Source: Eleusine coracana subsp. coracana (Eukaryota > Streptophyta > Magnoliopsida > Poales > Poaceae). From it: a stretch of DNA of 64,000 nucleotides. Below are positions 11,399 through 21,807 of the stretch, piece after piece. The stretch spans positions 31,564,432 to 31,628,431 of the forward strand of contig CM064417.1 of assembly GCA_032690845.1 (NCBI GenBank), in the 5' to 3' direction. Numbering within the stretch: the first letter of the stretch is position 1; each line of letters starts with the position of its first letter. The notes below the pieces were generated by a model. The model did not search any database, had not been told where the DNA came from, and saw nothing but the letters and a program-made list of their open reading frames with translations. The translations under genes and the position numbers were made by a program.

Positions 11399-11603
11399 TG
11401 TTCGTGGTTTCTAGACACCCCTTTTATCTACCAAAAAGGGATGTTTTGCGTCTTAATTTGGTGGTTTGGACTAACAATTAACCCCATATTTGCATATATT
11501 TGTAGTTGTTCTATTATGGATGTAATCACAGGAAACAGGTGTAAAACAGGGCAATTATGGATAAAGAACTAAAGAGTTACAAAGATGGGCCAGATGCGGA
11601 GCC

Positions 11604-11637
11604 GCGCCGACCGGCACGGGCCTGTGCCGATTGACGC
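11604..11637. promoter_or_regulatory. G1 paired palindrome, copy f (LTR, upstream of TATA)
   Basis: GCGCCGACCGGCAC (11604-11617) and GTGCCGATTGACGC (11624-11637), starts 20 bp apart, 100-133 bp upstream of the TATA box. This is the position expected for an upstream promoter element. Confidence 0.5.
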
Positions 11638-11736
11638 AACACGAGAAGATGACAAAAACATGATCCGGTCCAGGAAAGACGAAGGCCCAGACCAGTATGA
11701 GTTAGAGTCGGTGGAAGTTGACCTAATCCCGTCGAG

Positions 11737-11744
11737 TATAAAAG
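11737..11744 (+). promoter_or_regulatory. G1 LTR TATA box
   Basis: TATAAAAG, the best TATA match in the LTR, in a plausible U3 position. Confidence 0.65.
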
Positions 11745-11876
11745 GAAGATAATTATCAAGAGCCAAGAGAGAAGGGGAGAGACGGCAATCGCGAGATTCA
11801 ATTATTAGAACTAGGGTTCTAGGATATTAGCGGCGAAGGTTGGTCAACACCGATGAGATCCACCAGAAGGGAGGTC

Positions 11877-11911
11877 GCGCTGATCGGCGCGACGCTTGCG
11901 CCGATCGGCTC
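11877..11911. promoter_or_regulatory. G1 paired palindrome, copy g (LTR, downstream of TATA)
   Basis: GCGCTGATCGGCGC (11877-11890) and GCGCCGATCGGCTC (11898-11911), starts 21 bp apart. It would be in the transcribed R/U5 part. Near-identical to copy a in pol (934-968). Confidence 0.5.
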
Positions 11912-12210
11912 ATGCACGTTCCAGCGCTATTTCTCACCCCTCTACTATGCCTAGCAGATGGATGAGTGAGTAGTCTCATATTCTCTTCTCTGGTGCGGGG
12001 ATCTGGTCATGTAACTCTCATACTTGTTGATACTCTGTCGATGAATTTAATCTATGTGATGAATTTTATTGCACATCTATATGTCCCTTTCATACGTGTA
12101 TCGGCCAATACACGTTTGCCCATTACATAGTGCAAGAAACCAGTGGGGAGCTAATAGCCTCTGTAGTGACAGCCGAGGTGAACGAAACCACCATGTCTTG
12201 TAGAATTTGG

Positions 12211-13014
12211 TGATGAAAGTTCATGTGCATCACCTGAATTTACAGGTGAGATCATTTCCAATGTTTTTATTATGTGGTTTTGAGAATAGATTGCTACCTA
12301 ATGAATTAATTATTGTTAGAAACCATAGAGATGATGATGACATAGCTGGATAGGTGATTGGAGGCATGATGGGCCAGCAAGGACGTCCAAGCCAAGGTGG
12401 AGGCCCAATCAAAACTGACTTCGAGTCTGTTTCGGAGCCCAGGACCAGTCTGCACTAAAACGGACACCCAGGATGCATACGGACTTGGATTTGCACGTTC
12501 TATATATGCCTGGAAAGATGACGAAAAGAAATTTTCAACCCAACTGGTATTATGTCAAAATGTGTCCCAAGACGTTGGCAATCGCCAAAACAAATCGACT
12601 TAAAGAATCTGTCCTGGTGCTGTGACACCGTAATCGGTCGTTGGGCCATGTATCGAGTTGAGCCCACTTAAGGCTGCGTCCAGGGGGTCTTGCACGATCC
12701 TAGGGTCCTCATATACAGCCGCCACCTCTTCATTAGGGTTTGGGTTTTGCTTAGATCAATTCTGTTCATAAACAGTGTCGCCGTTCATCGATTTGTGAGA
12801 CCCCAACTTCGAGAGTTTAATCATACATCTGCAATTGTGTTGCATTCTTTGTTGTTCTTGCTTGTGTTCTTGATTCACAGGCAGAGATTAGCCTTCTCGG
12901 TGAGGTCAATCGTCTTTGGACGGTTGATAACCAGAGGAGACGTCGTGCTGCGATTGCGGGGTTTAGAACGTGCTGTTCTGAAGCCGGATCGATTTGTGTG
13001 TCGCCTCCAACCAA
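12211..13014 (+). repeat. N2 5' LTR, both ends lost
   Basis: Aligns with the N1 LTRs and with 14967 onward of the N2 3' LTR. Homology stops about 13014, where leader sequence (equivalent to about 4225 in N1) is joined directly. Confidence 0.85.
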
Positions 13015-13419
13015 AACCAATGGAGAAGAGAAAAAAATTCAGAATTGCTTGCAGCCTTTGTGTCCTTTGTTGAGCCATTTGCTTGCTTGCTTGAACTAGG
13101 TCCGAGACAAGTTTAGGCCAGTAACATAGACTAGCTTGGGACTATTATTCAGTTTTGCAATTTCTGAATTGAAATTTTGCTAATCCTTGCTACTATAAAT
13201 TCCCTACTTAGCTCTATATATATCCTTCTGAATAGGGACAGAACTTTGGACCCTCGCAATCATCGGATCACACTCTTCAAGGTATCCTCTGTTTTGCTAC
13301 TAAGAATCTTGTAAGAACTCAGTTAGGTGGTTTCATTTACTTGTTGAGAGTTTGCACCGTGATCAAACAGTAGTAATAGGAAAATATACTCTTGTGTGTT
13401 TTCTTGTTTTCTATTAACA

Positions 13420-15108
13420 ATGACAGGTTACAACACCGATGGTGATGAGTTGATGGTGTCAAATAAGGTTGATACAAGTGTTGTAGCATAACGAGTGTTT
13501 AGTTCTCAAATGGAGAAGGTAGAGCAAAATCAAATAAACAACTTATTTCAGACTCACTTTGTTGTGAAGGATCGACGTTGTCGTGTCATCATTGATGGAG
13601 AGAGTAGCAACAACATCGCAAGCTTGGAATTGGTCGAGAAGCTCGGCTTGACCACACAGCCCCACCCATGTCCATACTACATCCAATGGGTAAATTCTTG
13701 TAGTAAGATAAAGGTAGATAAAATTGCACGCATTGAATTTTTTATTGGTTCTTATAAGGATTGTGCAGATTTTGATATGGTGCCTATGCAAGCGTGTCAT
13801 TTGTTATTGAGTAAGCCTTGGATTTCTACAAATAATGCTTTGCACAATACATTTGCTAATAGCTATTCATTTAAATACAATGGTAGAAGAGTTACTCTTA
13901 AACCTATGTCTGCTACTGAAATTTTAGAAGAGGATCAATAAAGACATGAGAGAAGAAAGAACGAACCATTTAGAATAGAATGGGCTATTTCAAATGATGC
14001 AACGCTTCCATCAAAATCTAACTTGCTAGAGGATGAACATATTTCTTTGCCTCTTGTTGTAACTAATACTTTTCAGCATATACATAAAAAAGATGATAGT
14101 GGGAAAGATAAAGAATAGATTGTTGCTTTAGGTAAGAGCTTTCTTGATGTGATGGATTGTTCCAATAGTCTTGCTGTATTGGAACCTTATGATCATGTTC
14201 CTTTGTCACAAGTTGATTTACCTAGTGGTCCTTATGATAAAGAGGAGTTGTGTGCCAATGCTTCACTTATACCTTTGCCACAACAAATGAATGAGCTTGA
14301 TGCTTTTGCTTATGATTCACCCACTAGTGTTGAAATTAAACATTTGATTTTAGTTACATGTCAAAAGGATGAGCAAAAATTATTTTCTTCTCAAAATACT
14401 TTGGGTTATATTGACTTTGATGTTCTTTGTGATCTAAATACCGTGGAGAAGAAAGTATTTTCTCAAACTGAATTGACTTTATTGACAAGAAACATTTTTT
14501 ATTCTATTGGAAACTATGATCATAGAGGTTTGTTTATGGTGCATAGAGTTTATATTTGTTCAAAATTGAAACCTCCTTAGGTTATATAATTACAGGACCA
14601 ACTTGAAAACTGCAGTAACAATTACCATGCCATGTCAAGTTTTTCTAGTGTTTCTAAGATAACACATTGTCAATTTTGTCATAAGAGTGAGAATGATGCT
14701 CATACTGCTGACCAAGGTTTCAAAGAGGTTATTAATTTGCATGGAATACCTTCTACTATAGATTCTCATTGTGATGACAAATTTCATAATGCATATAAAT
14801 ATGAGTTGCATCCCAAGTTTGGGAGTAGTTCTATATTTTATATTTCAGATTTAAGACAACTATTAGGAGAAAGGGATGAGATCGAGTCGAGGACGACTCT
14901 AATTCAAAAGGGGGAGAATGATAAGTACATCGCACCTATGGATACACACAACACTCCTCCAACTAAGATGAAAGTTCATGTGCATCACCTGAATTTACAG
15001 GTGAGATCGTTTCCAATGTTTTTATTATGTGATTTTGAGAATAGATTGCTACCTAATGAATTCATTGTTGTTAGAAACCATGGAGATGATGATGACATAG
15101 CTGGGTAG
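13420..15108 (+). pseudogene. N2 protease-like / integrase-tail ORF (broken)
   Basis: Counterpart of the N1 ORF, starting MTGYNTDGDE at 13420. Stops fall near 13489, 13939, 14116 and 14578-14586. Long readable pieces are 13495-13941 (protease-like, DGESSNNIAS and ACHLLLSKPW), 14149-14580 (unrecognised middle) and 14632-15108 (integrase-tail remnant, ending MDTHNTPPTK into the LTR). The middle part, which I cannot assign, is clearly similar between N1 and N2 at the protein level. This suggests it was inherited as coding sequence before both decayed. Confidence 0.75.
14906..14918 (+). other. N2 polypurine tract
   Basis: AAAAGGGGGAGAA, identical to N1's, directly before the 3' LTR. Confidence 0.9.
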
Positions 15109-15819
15109 GTGATTGGAGGCGTGATGGGCCAGCAAGGACGTCCAAGCCAAAGTGAAGGCCCAATCAAAACCGACTTCGAGTCTGTTTCAGAGCCCCGGAC
15201 CAGTCTGCACTAAAACGGACACCCAGGACGCATACGGACTCGGATTTGGACGTTCTATATATGCCTAGAAAGACGACGAAAAGAAATTTCTAACCCAACT
15301 AGTGCCATGTCAAAGTTCATCCCGAGGCGTCGGCAATCACCAAAACAAATCGACTTACAGAATCTGTCCTGGTGCTGCGACACCGTAATCGGTCGTTGGG
15401 CCATGTATCGAGTTGAGCCCACTTAGGGCTGCGTCCAGGGGGTCTTGCACGATCCTAGGGTCCTCATATACAGCTGCCACCTCTTTATTAGGGTTTGGGT
15501 TTTACTTAGATCAATTCTGTTCATAAACACTGTCGCCGTTCATCGGTTTGTGAGACCCCAACTTCGAGAGTTTAATCATACATCTGCAATTGTGTTGCAT
15601 TCTTCGTTGTTCTTGCTTATGTTCTTGATTCACAGGCAGGGATTAGCCTTCTCGGCGAGGTCAATCATCTTTGGACGGTTGATAACCAGAGTAGACATCG
15701 TGCTGCGATTGCGGGGTTTAGAACATGCTGTTCTGAAGCCGGATCGATTTGTGTGTCGCCTCCGACCAAATCAACTTACCAAGAACCTTTTGAAAGATCG
15801 GGAACCCTTGTTTACATCA
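14919..15819 (+). repeat. N2 3' LTR
   Basis: Starts TGATAAGTACATC, ends ...TTTACATCA; 901 bp. Followed by GACGG, not matched upstream of the element. Confidence 0.9.
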
Positions 15820-15832
15820 GACGGAACATGTC

Positions 15833-16464
15833 AAATCCAATGACAAGGTCCAAAATCCTACTGATCCTGAGCCTGTAGCCTCTACATCCTTAGACTCGAA
15901 TTTAGAAACCTCGTTTGAACCATCCAATTCAGAGGATGGGGATCCCTCACCCTCTGAATCGCCATTCAAATTTGAGGATAGTCTATTCAAAGACTATGGG
16001 AATGCCTCTATTTGTGAAATACAGGTTAAACTGTCCACTTCGATCATTCCCACTTGTCCCCACGACAATGTGTTTCTCCAAGAAACAGCCTGGGAGCTAA
16101 CCTCAATTATGAGCGATGCTTGGTCAAGGGAGATTGAGCTTTCTTTTGACATTCTCAAAATAAGTCCTCCCTCTTCCTCAATCCCGCTCTATGTTAGAGG
16201 GACACTGGTAATAGCCTGGTACAATCGCACTATTGGTGCCAACATAATGTCAGATTCTTGTGCATTCACTCATGTGAAGGATGTACCGTTGACATCAACA
16301 TGTAAAACGTTCAAAACCCCCAAAGGAAATTTGTTGGAAAGGATTGGAATTTTGCATGGAGTGTCTGTAAGACACGAAACCGTCGAGGCCATCTTAGATT
16401 TCCACTATTTGGAAATCCAAGATTTTGACATCCTAATCACGTATCTAGTTAGAAATTTCTCATA
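15833..16464 (+). pseudogene. G2 polyprotein N-part with protease-like segment
   Basis: Open frame of about 210 codons. An acidic/Ser-Pro-rich region (SNSEDGDPSPSESP) precedes a conserved block, SIPLYVRGT...GANIMSDSCA. That block precedes the retropepsin-like fold in related elements as I remember them. GILHGVSVRHETVE and FEIQDFDILI-like wording follow; the expected GHP becomes TYL. No clear DSG/DTG is left, so catalysis is unlikely. The frame stops at 16464, and RT follows in another frame. Confidence 0.65.
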
Positions 16465-16499
16465 GATGTCCTGAATTTAGGGCGCCTGGATGTTAAACT

Positions 16500-17780
16500 C
16501 GGGGCAGGAATATTTCAGTGTCGATCATACGATCGAAGAACAACGTCGTTGAACCTCCCCCTGATAGTGAGCCAATTAAGGAAGTGATGGCCATATTCCC
16601 AGTCGAGTCCCCTGACTCCCTTCTTGAAAAAGAAGTGGAAGACTCTATGTAGGAAGATGATGAGCTACAGGAAACCATAGAGTTGCCTAAAGTACAGCCA
16701 GAGCCTCGCCCTCCAATTGAGCTCAAAACCTTACCTCCAGGCCTACGATATGCTTTTCTTAATGGTGACACAGAAACTCCTATCATCATCAACGACAAGC
16801 TTTCAGATGAAGAAACTCGCAGGCTAATAGCTATCCTAGAAAACCATAGATCCGTGCTAGGCGACTCGCTCCAAGACCTTAATGTAATAAGACCTGCGCT
16901 TTGCACACACTGCATTCCCATTGACTCTTGTAGCATACCGTCTAGGGAGCCTCAACGTAGGCTAAACAATGCAATGCGGGAAGTTGTGAAGAAGGAGGTG
17001 CTAAAATTATTGCATGCCGGGGTTATTTATCACGCCCTGCATAGTGAGTGGGTAAGCCCTGTCCAAGTAGTACCTAAGAAAAAAGGAATGATGGTCGTTA
17101 CAAATAAGAAAAATGAACTTATCCCTCAACGAACCGTCACGGATGGATAATGTGCATTGACTATAGGAAACTCAACAAGGCCACAAAGAAGGATCATTTC
17201 CCTCTCCCCATCATTGATGAAATGTTGGAGCGATTGGCGAAACATTCCTTCTTTTGCTTCCTTGATGGGTATTTCAAATATTACCAAATTCCCATCCATC
17301 CCGATGATCAAAGCAAGACGACATTTACATGCTCGTATGGCACCTATGCTTACCGTAGGATGTCATTTAGGCTATGTAATGCACCCGCTTCTTTTTAGCG
17401 GTGCATGATGTCCATTTTCTCAGACATGATCGAGGAAATCATCGAAGTCCTCATGGATGACTTCTTGGTTTATGGCAAAACCTTTGATCATTGTCTGGAG
17501 AACTTAGATAGAGTCTTGCAATGATGCCGTGAGAAGGACTTGGTACTAAACTGGGAAAAGTGCCATTTTATGGTCCGAGAAGGCATTGTCCTTGGATACT
17601 TAGTGTCTGAGAGGGGGATTGAGGTGGACAGAGCAACACTTGAAGTTATAGAAAAGCTCCCACCTCCAATAAATGTAAAAGGCGTCCGAAGCTTTTTAGG
17701 TCATGCGGGGATCTACCGACGATTCATCAAAAAAATTTCTCAAATTGCTAAACCCCTCACAAACCTGTTACCTAAGAAAG
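16500..17780 (+). pseudogene. G2 reverse transcriptase (broken)
   Basis: RT landmarks: ELIPQRTVTDG (Trp lost to a stop at 17147), CIDYRKLNKATKKDHFPLP, FCFLDGYFKYYQIP, AYRRMSFRLCNAPASF, catalytic LMDD at about 17452-17463, LNWEKCHFMV, and the thumb SFLGHAGIYRRF. Stops at about 17147, 17396 and 17522 inactivate it. Reading ends at LTNLLPKK, where the solo-LTR-like insertion starts. EATFDF at 19504 continues it. Confidence 0.85.
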
Positions 17781-18114
17781 TGTTGACGGTCATTAAATAC
17801 TATTTTTGACCGTCAATATACCTATAAAAGTTGGAAGACTTAGCATTTCATACTTGCATATTAGTTAGGAATAATAAGATTCCACTTGTCCTTGGAGATT
17901 CATGTGCATGCAGGGATTTGATATAATATAAGTGGAGAAATGGAGCATAATCCGGGGAAATACTGTTCCAGCCAATGAGACGGTGTCGAATGGACTTCCC
18001 TCAGATTGCATACGTGGCTACATGGGATTCCTCCGAAGAACACTGACTTAATTCAGAAGAGGACCCACCTACCAGCCACCCAGTGAAAGCACAAGGCCAT
18101 AGGGCCTAGTGGTC

Positions 18115-18149
18115 GGTCGGCCGACCTTCCCCCACTTGGTCGCCCGACC
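18115..18149. promoter_or_regulatory. G2-type paired palindrome, copy h (LTR, upstream of TATA)
   Basis: GGTCGGCCGACC (18115-18126, perfect palindrome) and GGTCGCCCGACC (18138-18149), starts 23 bp apart, 114-148 bp upstream of TATA. Each contains GCCGAC or CCGAC, the core known as the DRE/CRT element bound by plant DREB/CBF factors. Binding is inference. Confidence 0.5.
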
Positions 18150-18262
18150 CAGAATTGTGGAGACTCAGCTCGGGCTTCCACGTGGTGCTTCCTCAGTGAA
18201 TTCCTGGCATCGGTGCACGGCGGTTCTCTAGCGGTTACACTCCAGTACCGACCTATGGCCCC

Positions 18263-18270
18263 TATAAATA
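18263..18270 (+). promoter_or_regulatory. TATA box of the collapsed LTR
   Basis: TATAAATA in CCCCTATAAATAGAAGGGG, a strong plant-type TATA context. Confidence 0.75.
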
Positions 18271-19503
18271 GAAGGGGAGAGCTTCACTTCAACACACACA
18301 CTCAAGAGTTATTCATTTCCCTCTTTGACTTTATAGCTTCCTAGTCCTAGTGGAGTTTAGTGTAGGAGGAGCCTTTCTCAAGTCTCCAAGTCATAGGAGT
18401 ATTGGTATTGCTCTTGTATCTTTACCTTTATTCTATTTTATTATGTATTTATTCTATTCAATTAATATAGTTCTTCCTTATAGTCATGCTTATGATATGT
18501 GTTCCTTGTTTGGTTATATATCATATTCATGTCATAGGACTTTATGCTTTCAAGATGATATAGACTTGTTACCTTTATATCATGATTTTCATATACCTTC
18601 ACTATAGTCTAAATATTACAATGCTGGTTATACTTTAGTCTAGTTGTTATACTTCAACATGGGTTTGATATCCAATTAGGATTGCAATTGCTTAGCTCAT
18701 GACTTGTTATTCCATAGACTTAGAGTTATGTATGTTTTAGTACTTGTTAATCCAATCGGGGATTCTAGTGTTTCATCAATGCTAGAATTCCACTTAAATG
18801 TGTAAGCGCGGTGCTTAGATAGCTAGATAGTATTAATCACCTCATAATCCACAGTTCGTAGAGGTAGGCAGTAGGTGGTGGCAGCCCTATCTGTCGATTG
18901 TACTCCTCCACATTAGGTTATGACGTGTGTCCAAGACGGAGTTGCCTTGTGTATGCCGGGTATGAATACGTACACGAAGTGTTGAATGCATTAGACTATG
19001 AATAGTATAACCTTGCACATAATTGTTTGACTATCTAACTATATAGGAAGACTAACATTAGAGATATAGCTTTCCTTTCCTAACTAAAACTCCCTAGTGA
19101 CTTAGGACATTTATTTATCTTTAGGAATGATTGCTCTGTGTGTCACACTGCCCCTATCCTTTATTATACTTACCCCTATATAAACTCTGAATACTCATAC
19201 CAATGTTTATGACTATGTTACTATTAACAATCATATATTTTTGCTATAGCCTTCCTTTGGTAGAACTATAAATGACAAGCTATTGGAGCAATCCAATAGT
19301 GAAATGCTATAACGATATTATCTGTGCGCTTGCGGATTTTACTATCATGACACTGAAGTTCATCTTTATAATTATGTCTGGCACTATTGCTGAGGATGAT
19401 TATATTAATGTAACTTAGAATTTGTTAGCAAGTGTCAACAGATGTTTCTGGCGTCGTGCTAGGAATAGTGATATTTCTAGTGCGACATTAAGAAATGTCA
19501 ACA

Positions 19504-20254
19504 GGAAGCCACATTTGATTTCAATGATCAAGCTTTTGATACTCTGAAAAAAGCACTCATCTTAGCACCAATTATCCAACCCCCTCATTGATCATTGCCT
19601 TCCAAAATCATGTGTGAGGGTAGTGATTATGCTGTTGGGGTGGTTTTAGGCCAAAACAAAGATAAGAAGCATCACTCAATAGCCTACGCTAGCAAGACCA
19701 TGACCGGGCCGCAACTTAATTATGCAACAACTGAAAAAGAGCTCCTACCCGTAGTCTTTGCTATCGATAAGTTTAGGTCTTACTTAGTAGGAGCGAAGGT
19801 CATTATTTACACTGACCATGTTGCATTAAAATATTTGCTCAGTAAGAAAGATGCTAAGCCTATGCTAATAAGATGGATTCTTTTACTCCAAGAATTTGAT
19901 CTAGAAATTAAAAATAAAAAGGGAGTAGAGAATTCTGTCATGGATCATTTGTCCCGTATGCAAGTTACTAACATGCAGGACCTGCCTATCAATGATTACC
20001 TCCACGATGACATGCTACTGAAGGTGATAGACTCCAACCCCTGGTATGCAGACATTGTCAATGTTATTGTCACAGAATATGTGCCGCCAGGGGAGAACAA
20101 AAGGAAGCTTATCCTAGAGAGCCGTACTCACCATTGGGATGACCCAAACCTCTACAAAGTATGTGCAAACAGACTACTAAGATGGTGTGTCCTAGCAATT
20201 CAGGGTGCTTAGATAATAGAGAAATGTCACTCCGGCCCATATGGAGGACACTAT
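19504..20254 (+). pseudogene. G2 RNase H and integrase start
   Basis: Resumes the frame left at 17780. EATFDFNDQAFDTLKKAL, a stop near 19591, then 205 open codons: CEGSDYAVGVVLGQ, AYASKTM, TTEKELLPVVFAIDKFRSYL and YTDHVALKYLL (RNase H active-site region). The tether and the start of the zinc-binding part follow (CHSGPYGGHYG near 20226-20257). A stop at about 20210 breaks the frame. The DNA transposon at 20255 separates it from the rest of integrase. Confidence 0.85.
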
Positions 20255-21807
20255 GGGTTTGTTTGGTAGGTTGCATCAGCCCTCGGCCAGGTCCAACTGT
20301 TGCACCCGTCTTATGTTTGGTTGCCTGACCAAAGCCCGTGGCCACGCCCAATTGATGAAAGATTCTGTCTAGAGCCAGGCCTGATTGAAACGTAGAAAAC
20401 GAGCTTCACAACCGAGCTTGGCTCAACGCGTGCAGACGGGCGAGTGCGGATGCAGGCGTTGATGCACCCACGGGTGCTGCACCGTGCCCGCCACTGCAGG
20501 GGTCAGGAATCTGCTCACCTCTCTCTCATTTGCTTTCGCTCTCTGTCTTACTCCTTCGCCACTTGCCCTCCCACTCTCCGCTGCTGGCACCCTATCCCAT
20601 CGCTGATGGTCACAAATCCCTTCCAGATTCGTAGGTAGATTACTCTTCATGCTAACCTAGTTCTGATCCCTCAGTTTTAGCTCTTGATTTCTTCCAGTCC
20701 TCATGGTCTCCTTCGTGCAGATCTAGATGACGAGAGGTGACCGGAAGAGGCTCAAGCAGGTTCTAGAAGGTCGATTCCACGTCAAGTCCTCGGGTGCAGT
20801 CAAGATCTTGTTCTCCGATGTTTAGATGCAGTGAAGATCTATCCTTCTCCCATGGTGATTTGTTGTTCTCGGACCATCTTAATTTGTATTTTTGCTCCCC
20901 GTTGAGGAATCCTCTTGCTGCTTCGAACCCTCTCATATTTTCTCACTTAACAACAATCAGATATGCGGCTCTGTTGGTTGAATTTTAGGAATATAGCAAT
21001 TCTCCTTTGCTGCCGGCCATAACAAGAGTGATGTTCATGTGCTAGCTGTTTCTGCTTTTTTTTTCTATTTACATTTAATTTCTGCTGCACAACAAATCTA
21101 GCTGCTACTAATGATGACAATTGACAACATTTTGATGATAGGTTATTAACTAACGAAATGCTACGGAAATTGAAGATGAGATGCATCAACTGGATCCAAA
21201 TCATGTGCGATGGACTTCACCGGGGTTGCAGGTCATTTAGAATGCAGCGATGCCTCTGCCCAAGCTGGGAGAAACCAAGTAGGATGACACAATTATAGGA
21301 AGTAGAGTTGAATAGTTATGGTCATATGTTGTAATCTTTGATGGAAACCATGGATAATGAAAGTTTATTTAGTTTGTCATCATCCTGTAATTTTGATACA
21401 GCGAACAAAAGTAGTTAATTTAGTTTGTCATCGTCTTGTAATTTTGATACAAGGAACAAAAGTTTTATGTCTTGAAAAGAACATTGCTAAAAATAGAATT
21501 GCAATTAAAAAGAATAAAAATTTCATGTGTTTTCAATGGTGTATGGATGAAATATGCTGGTAACCTCACCAATATGGCGCAAGGTAACTAGATTCTTTAC
21601 TCCTGCAGGCTACCAATCACCATTCCTTGTACCAACAAACGCAGCATAAATCAGCAACCAGCCAACCAATCATGAGCTCATCTGGGGCAGGTTCAAGGAA
21701 AACCAGCCAACCAAACACGAGAACCTGCATCTGTGGGTGTCGGCTCTGTTAGGCCTGTATCCGTCCCACAGCCAGGCCCAGCCTCATGCTGGCAACCAAA
21801 CACACCC
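20255..21807. mobile_element. Non-autonomous DNA transposon in G2 integrase
   Basis: Terminal inverted repeats GGGTTTGTTTGGTAGGTTGC (20255-20274) and the complement of GGCAACCAAACACACCC (ending 21807). The flanking duplication is TAT (20252-20254, 21808-21810); because of the terminal G/C runs it could be read as CTATG. Removing it restores GGHY...LRTQAK of integrase. The GGGTGTGTTTGG-type TIR and 3-bp duplication suggest the PIF/Harbinger (Tourist) group, but TAT is not the usual TWA. The interior has a GC-rich part (20420-20620) and AT-rich parts. No transposase seen. Confidence 0.75.

Larger units (their letters stand above)
11399..12210 (+). repeat. G1 3' LTR, truncated
   Basis: Starts TGTTCGTGG after the PPT. 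A TATA box lies at 11737 and palindrome pairs flank it. The LTR has no CA end; it stops where N2 begins at 12211. The partner 5' LTR is outside the window, so the boundary rests on the PPT, the TG start and the promoter-like content. Confidence 0.65.
12211..15819 (+). mobile_element. N2: second copy of the N1 family, 5'-damaged
   Basis: Same family as N1: same PPT, same ORF order, a homologous 901-bp 3' LTR. The 5' LTR lacks its first 48 bases compared with the 3' LTR. It also lacks its end together with the PBS and much of the leader. The left flank (G1 LTR) and right flank (G2 pol) share no TSD (ATTTGG versus GACGG). The junctions therefore probably arose by deletion or unequal recombination and not by simple insertion. 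Confidence 0.88.
17781..19440 (+). repeat. LTR of the collapsed element
   Basis: About 1660 bp from TGTTGACGGTC to TGTCAACA, with a TATA box at 18263. The short inverted ends TGTTGAC/GTCAACA are LTR-like. The ORF at 18350 (85 codons, hydrophobic) is not supported as a gene. Confidence 0.65.
17781..19503 (+). mobile_element. Solo-LTR-like insertion in G2 RT
   Basis: Begins TGTTGACGGTC and ends TGTCAACA. Flanks GAAAG/GGAAG are a TSD with one mismatch. An LTR-like end at 19440 is followed by GTTTCTGGCGTCGTGCTAGGA, which resembles the post-LTR PBS region TTTGGCGCCGTTGCCGGGGA of grass gypsy elements. A second TGTCAACA end occurs at 19496-19503. This looks like a collapsed element (LTR, PBS stub, LTR end) and not a clean solo LTR. 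It carries the G2 motif pair at 18115, so it is probably a relative of G2. Confidence 0.7.

Noticed and set aside
18350..18607. 85-codon hydrophobic ORF
   Set aside because: It lies inside an LTR just after its TATA box. No family resemblance, ordinary T-rich sequence.
20794..21563. Small ORFs inside the DNA transposon at 20255
   Set aside because: No transposase motif or host-gene likeness; frames are short and overlap on both strands.
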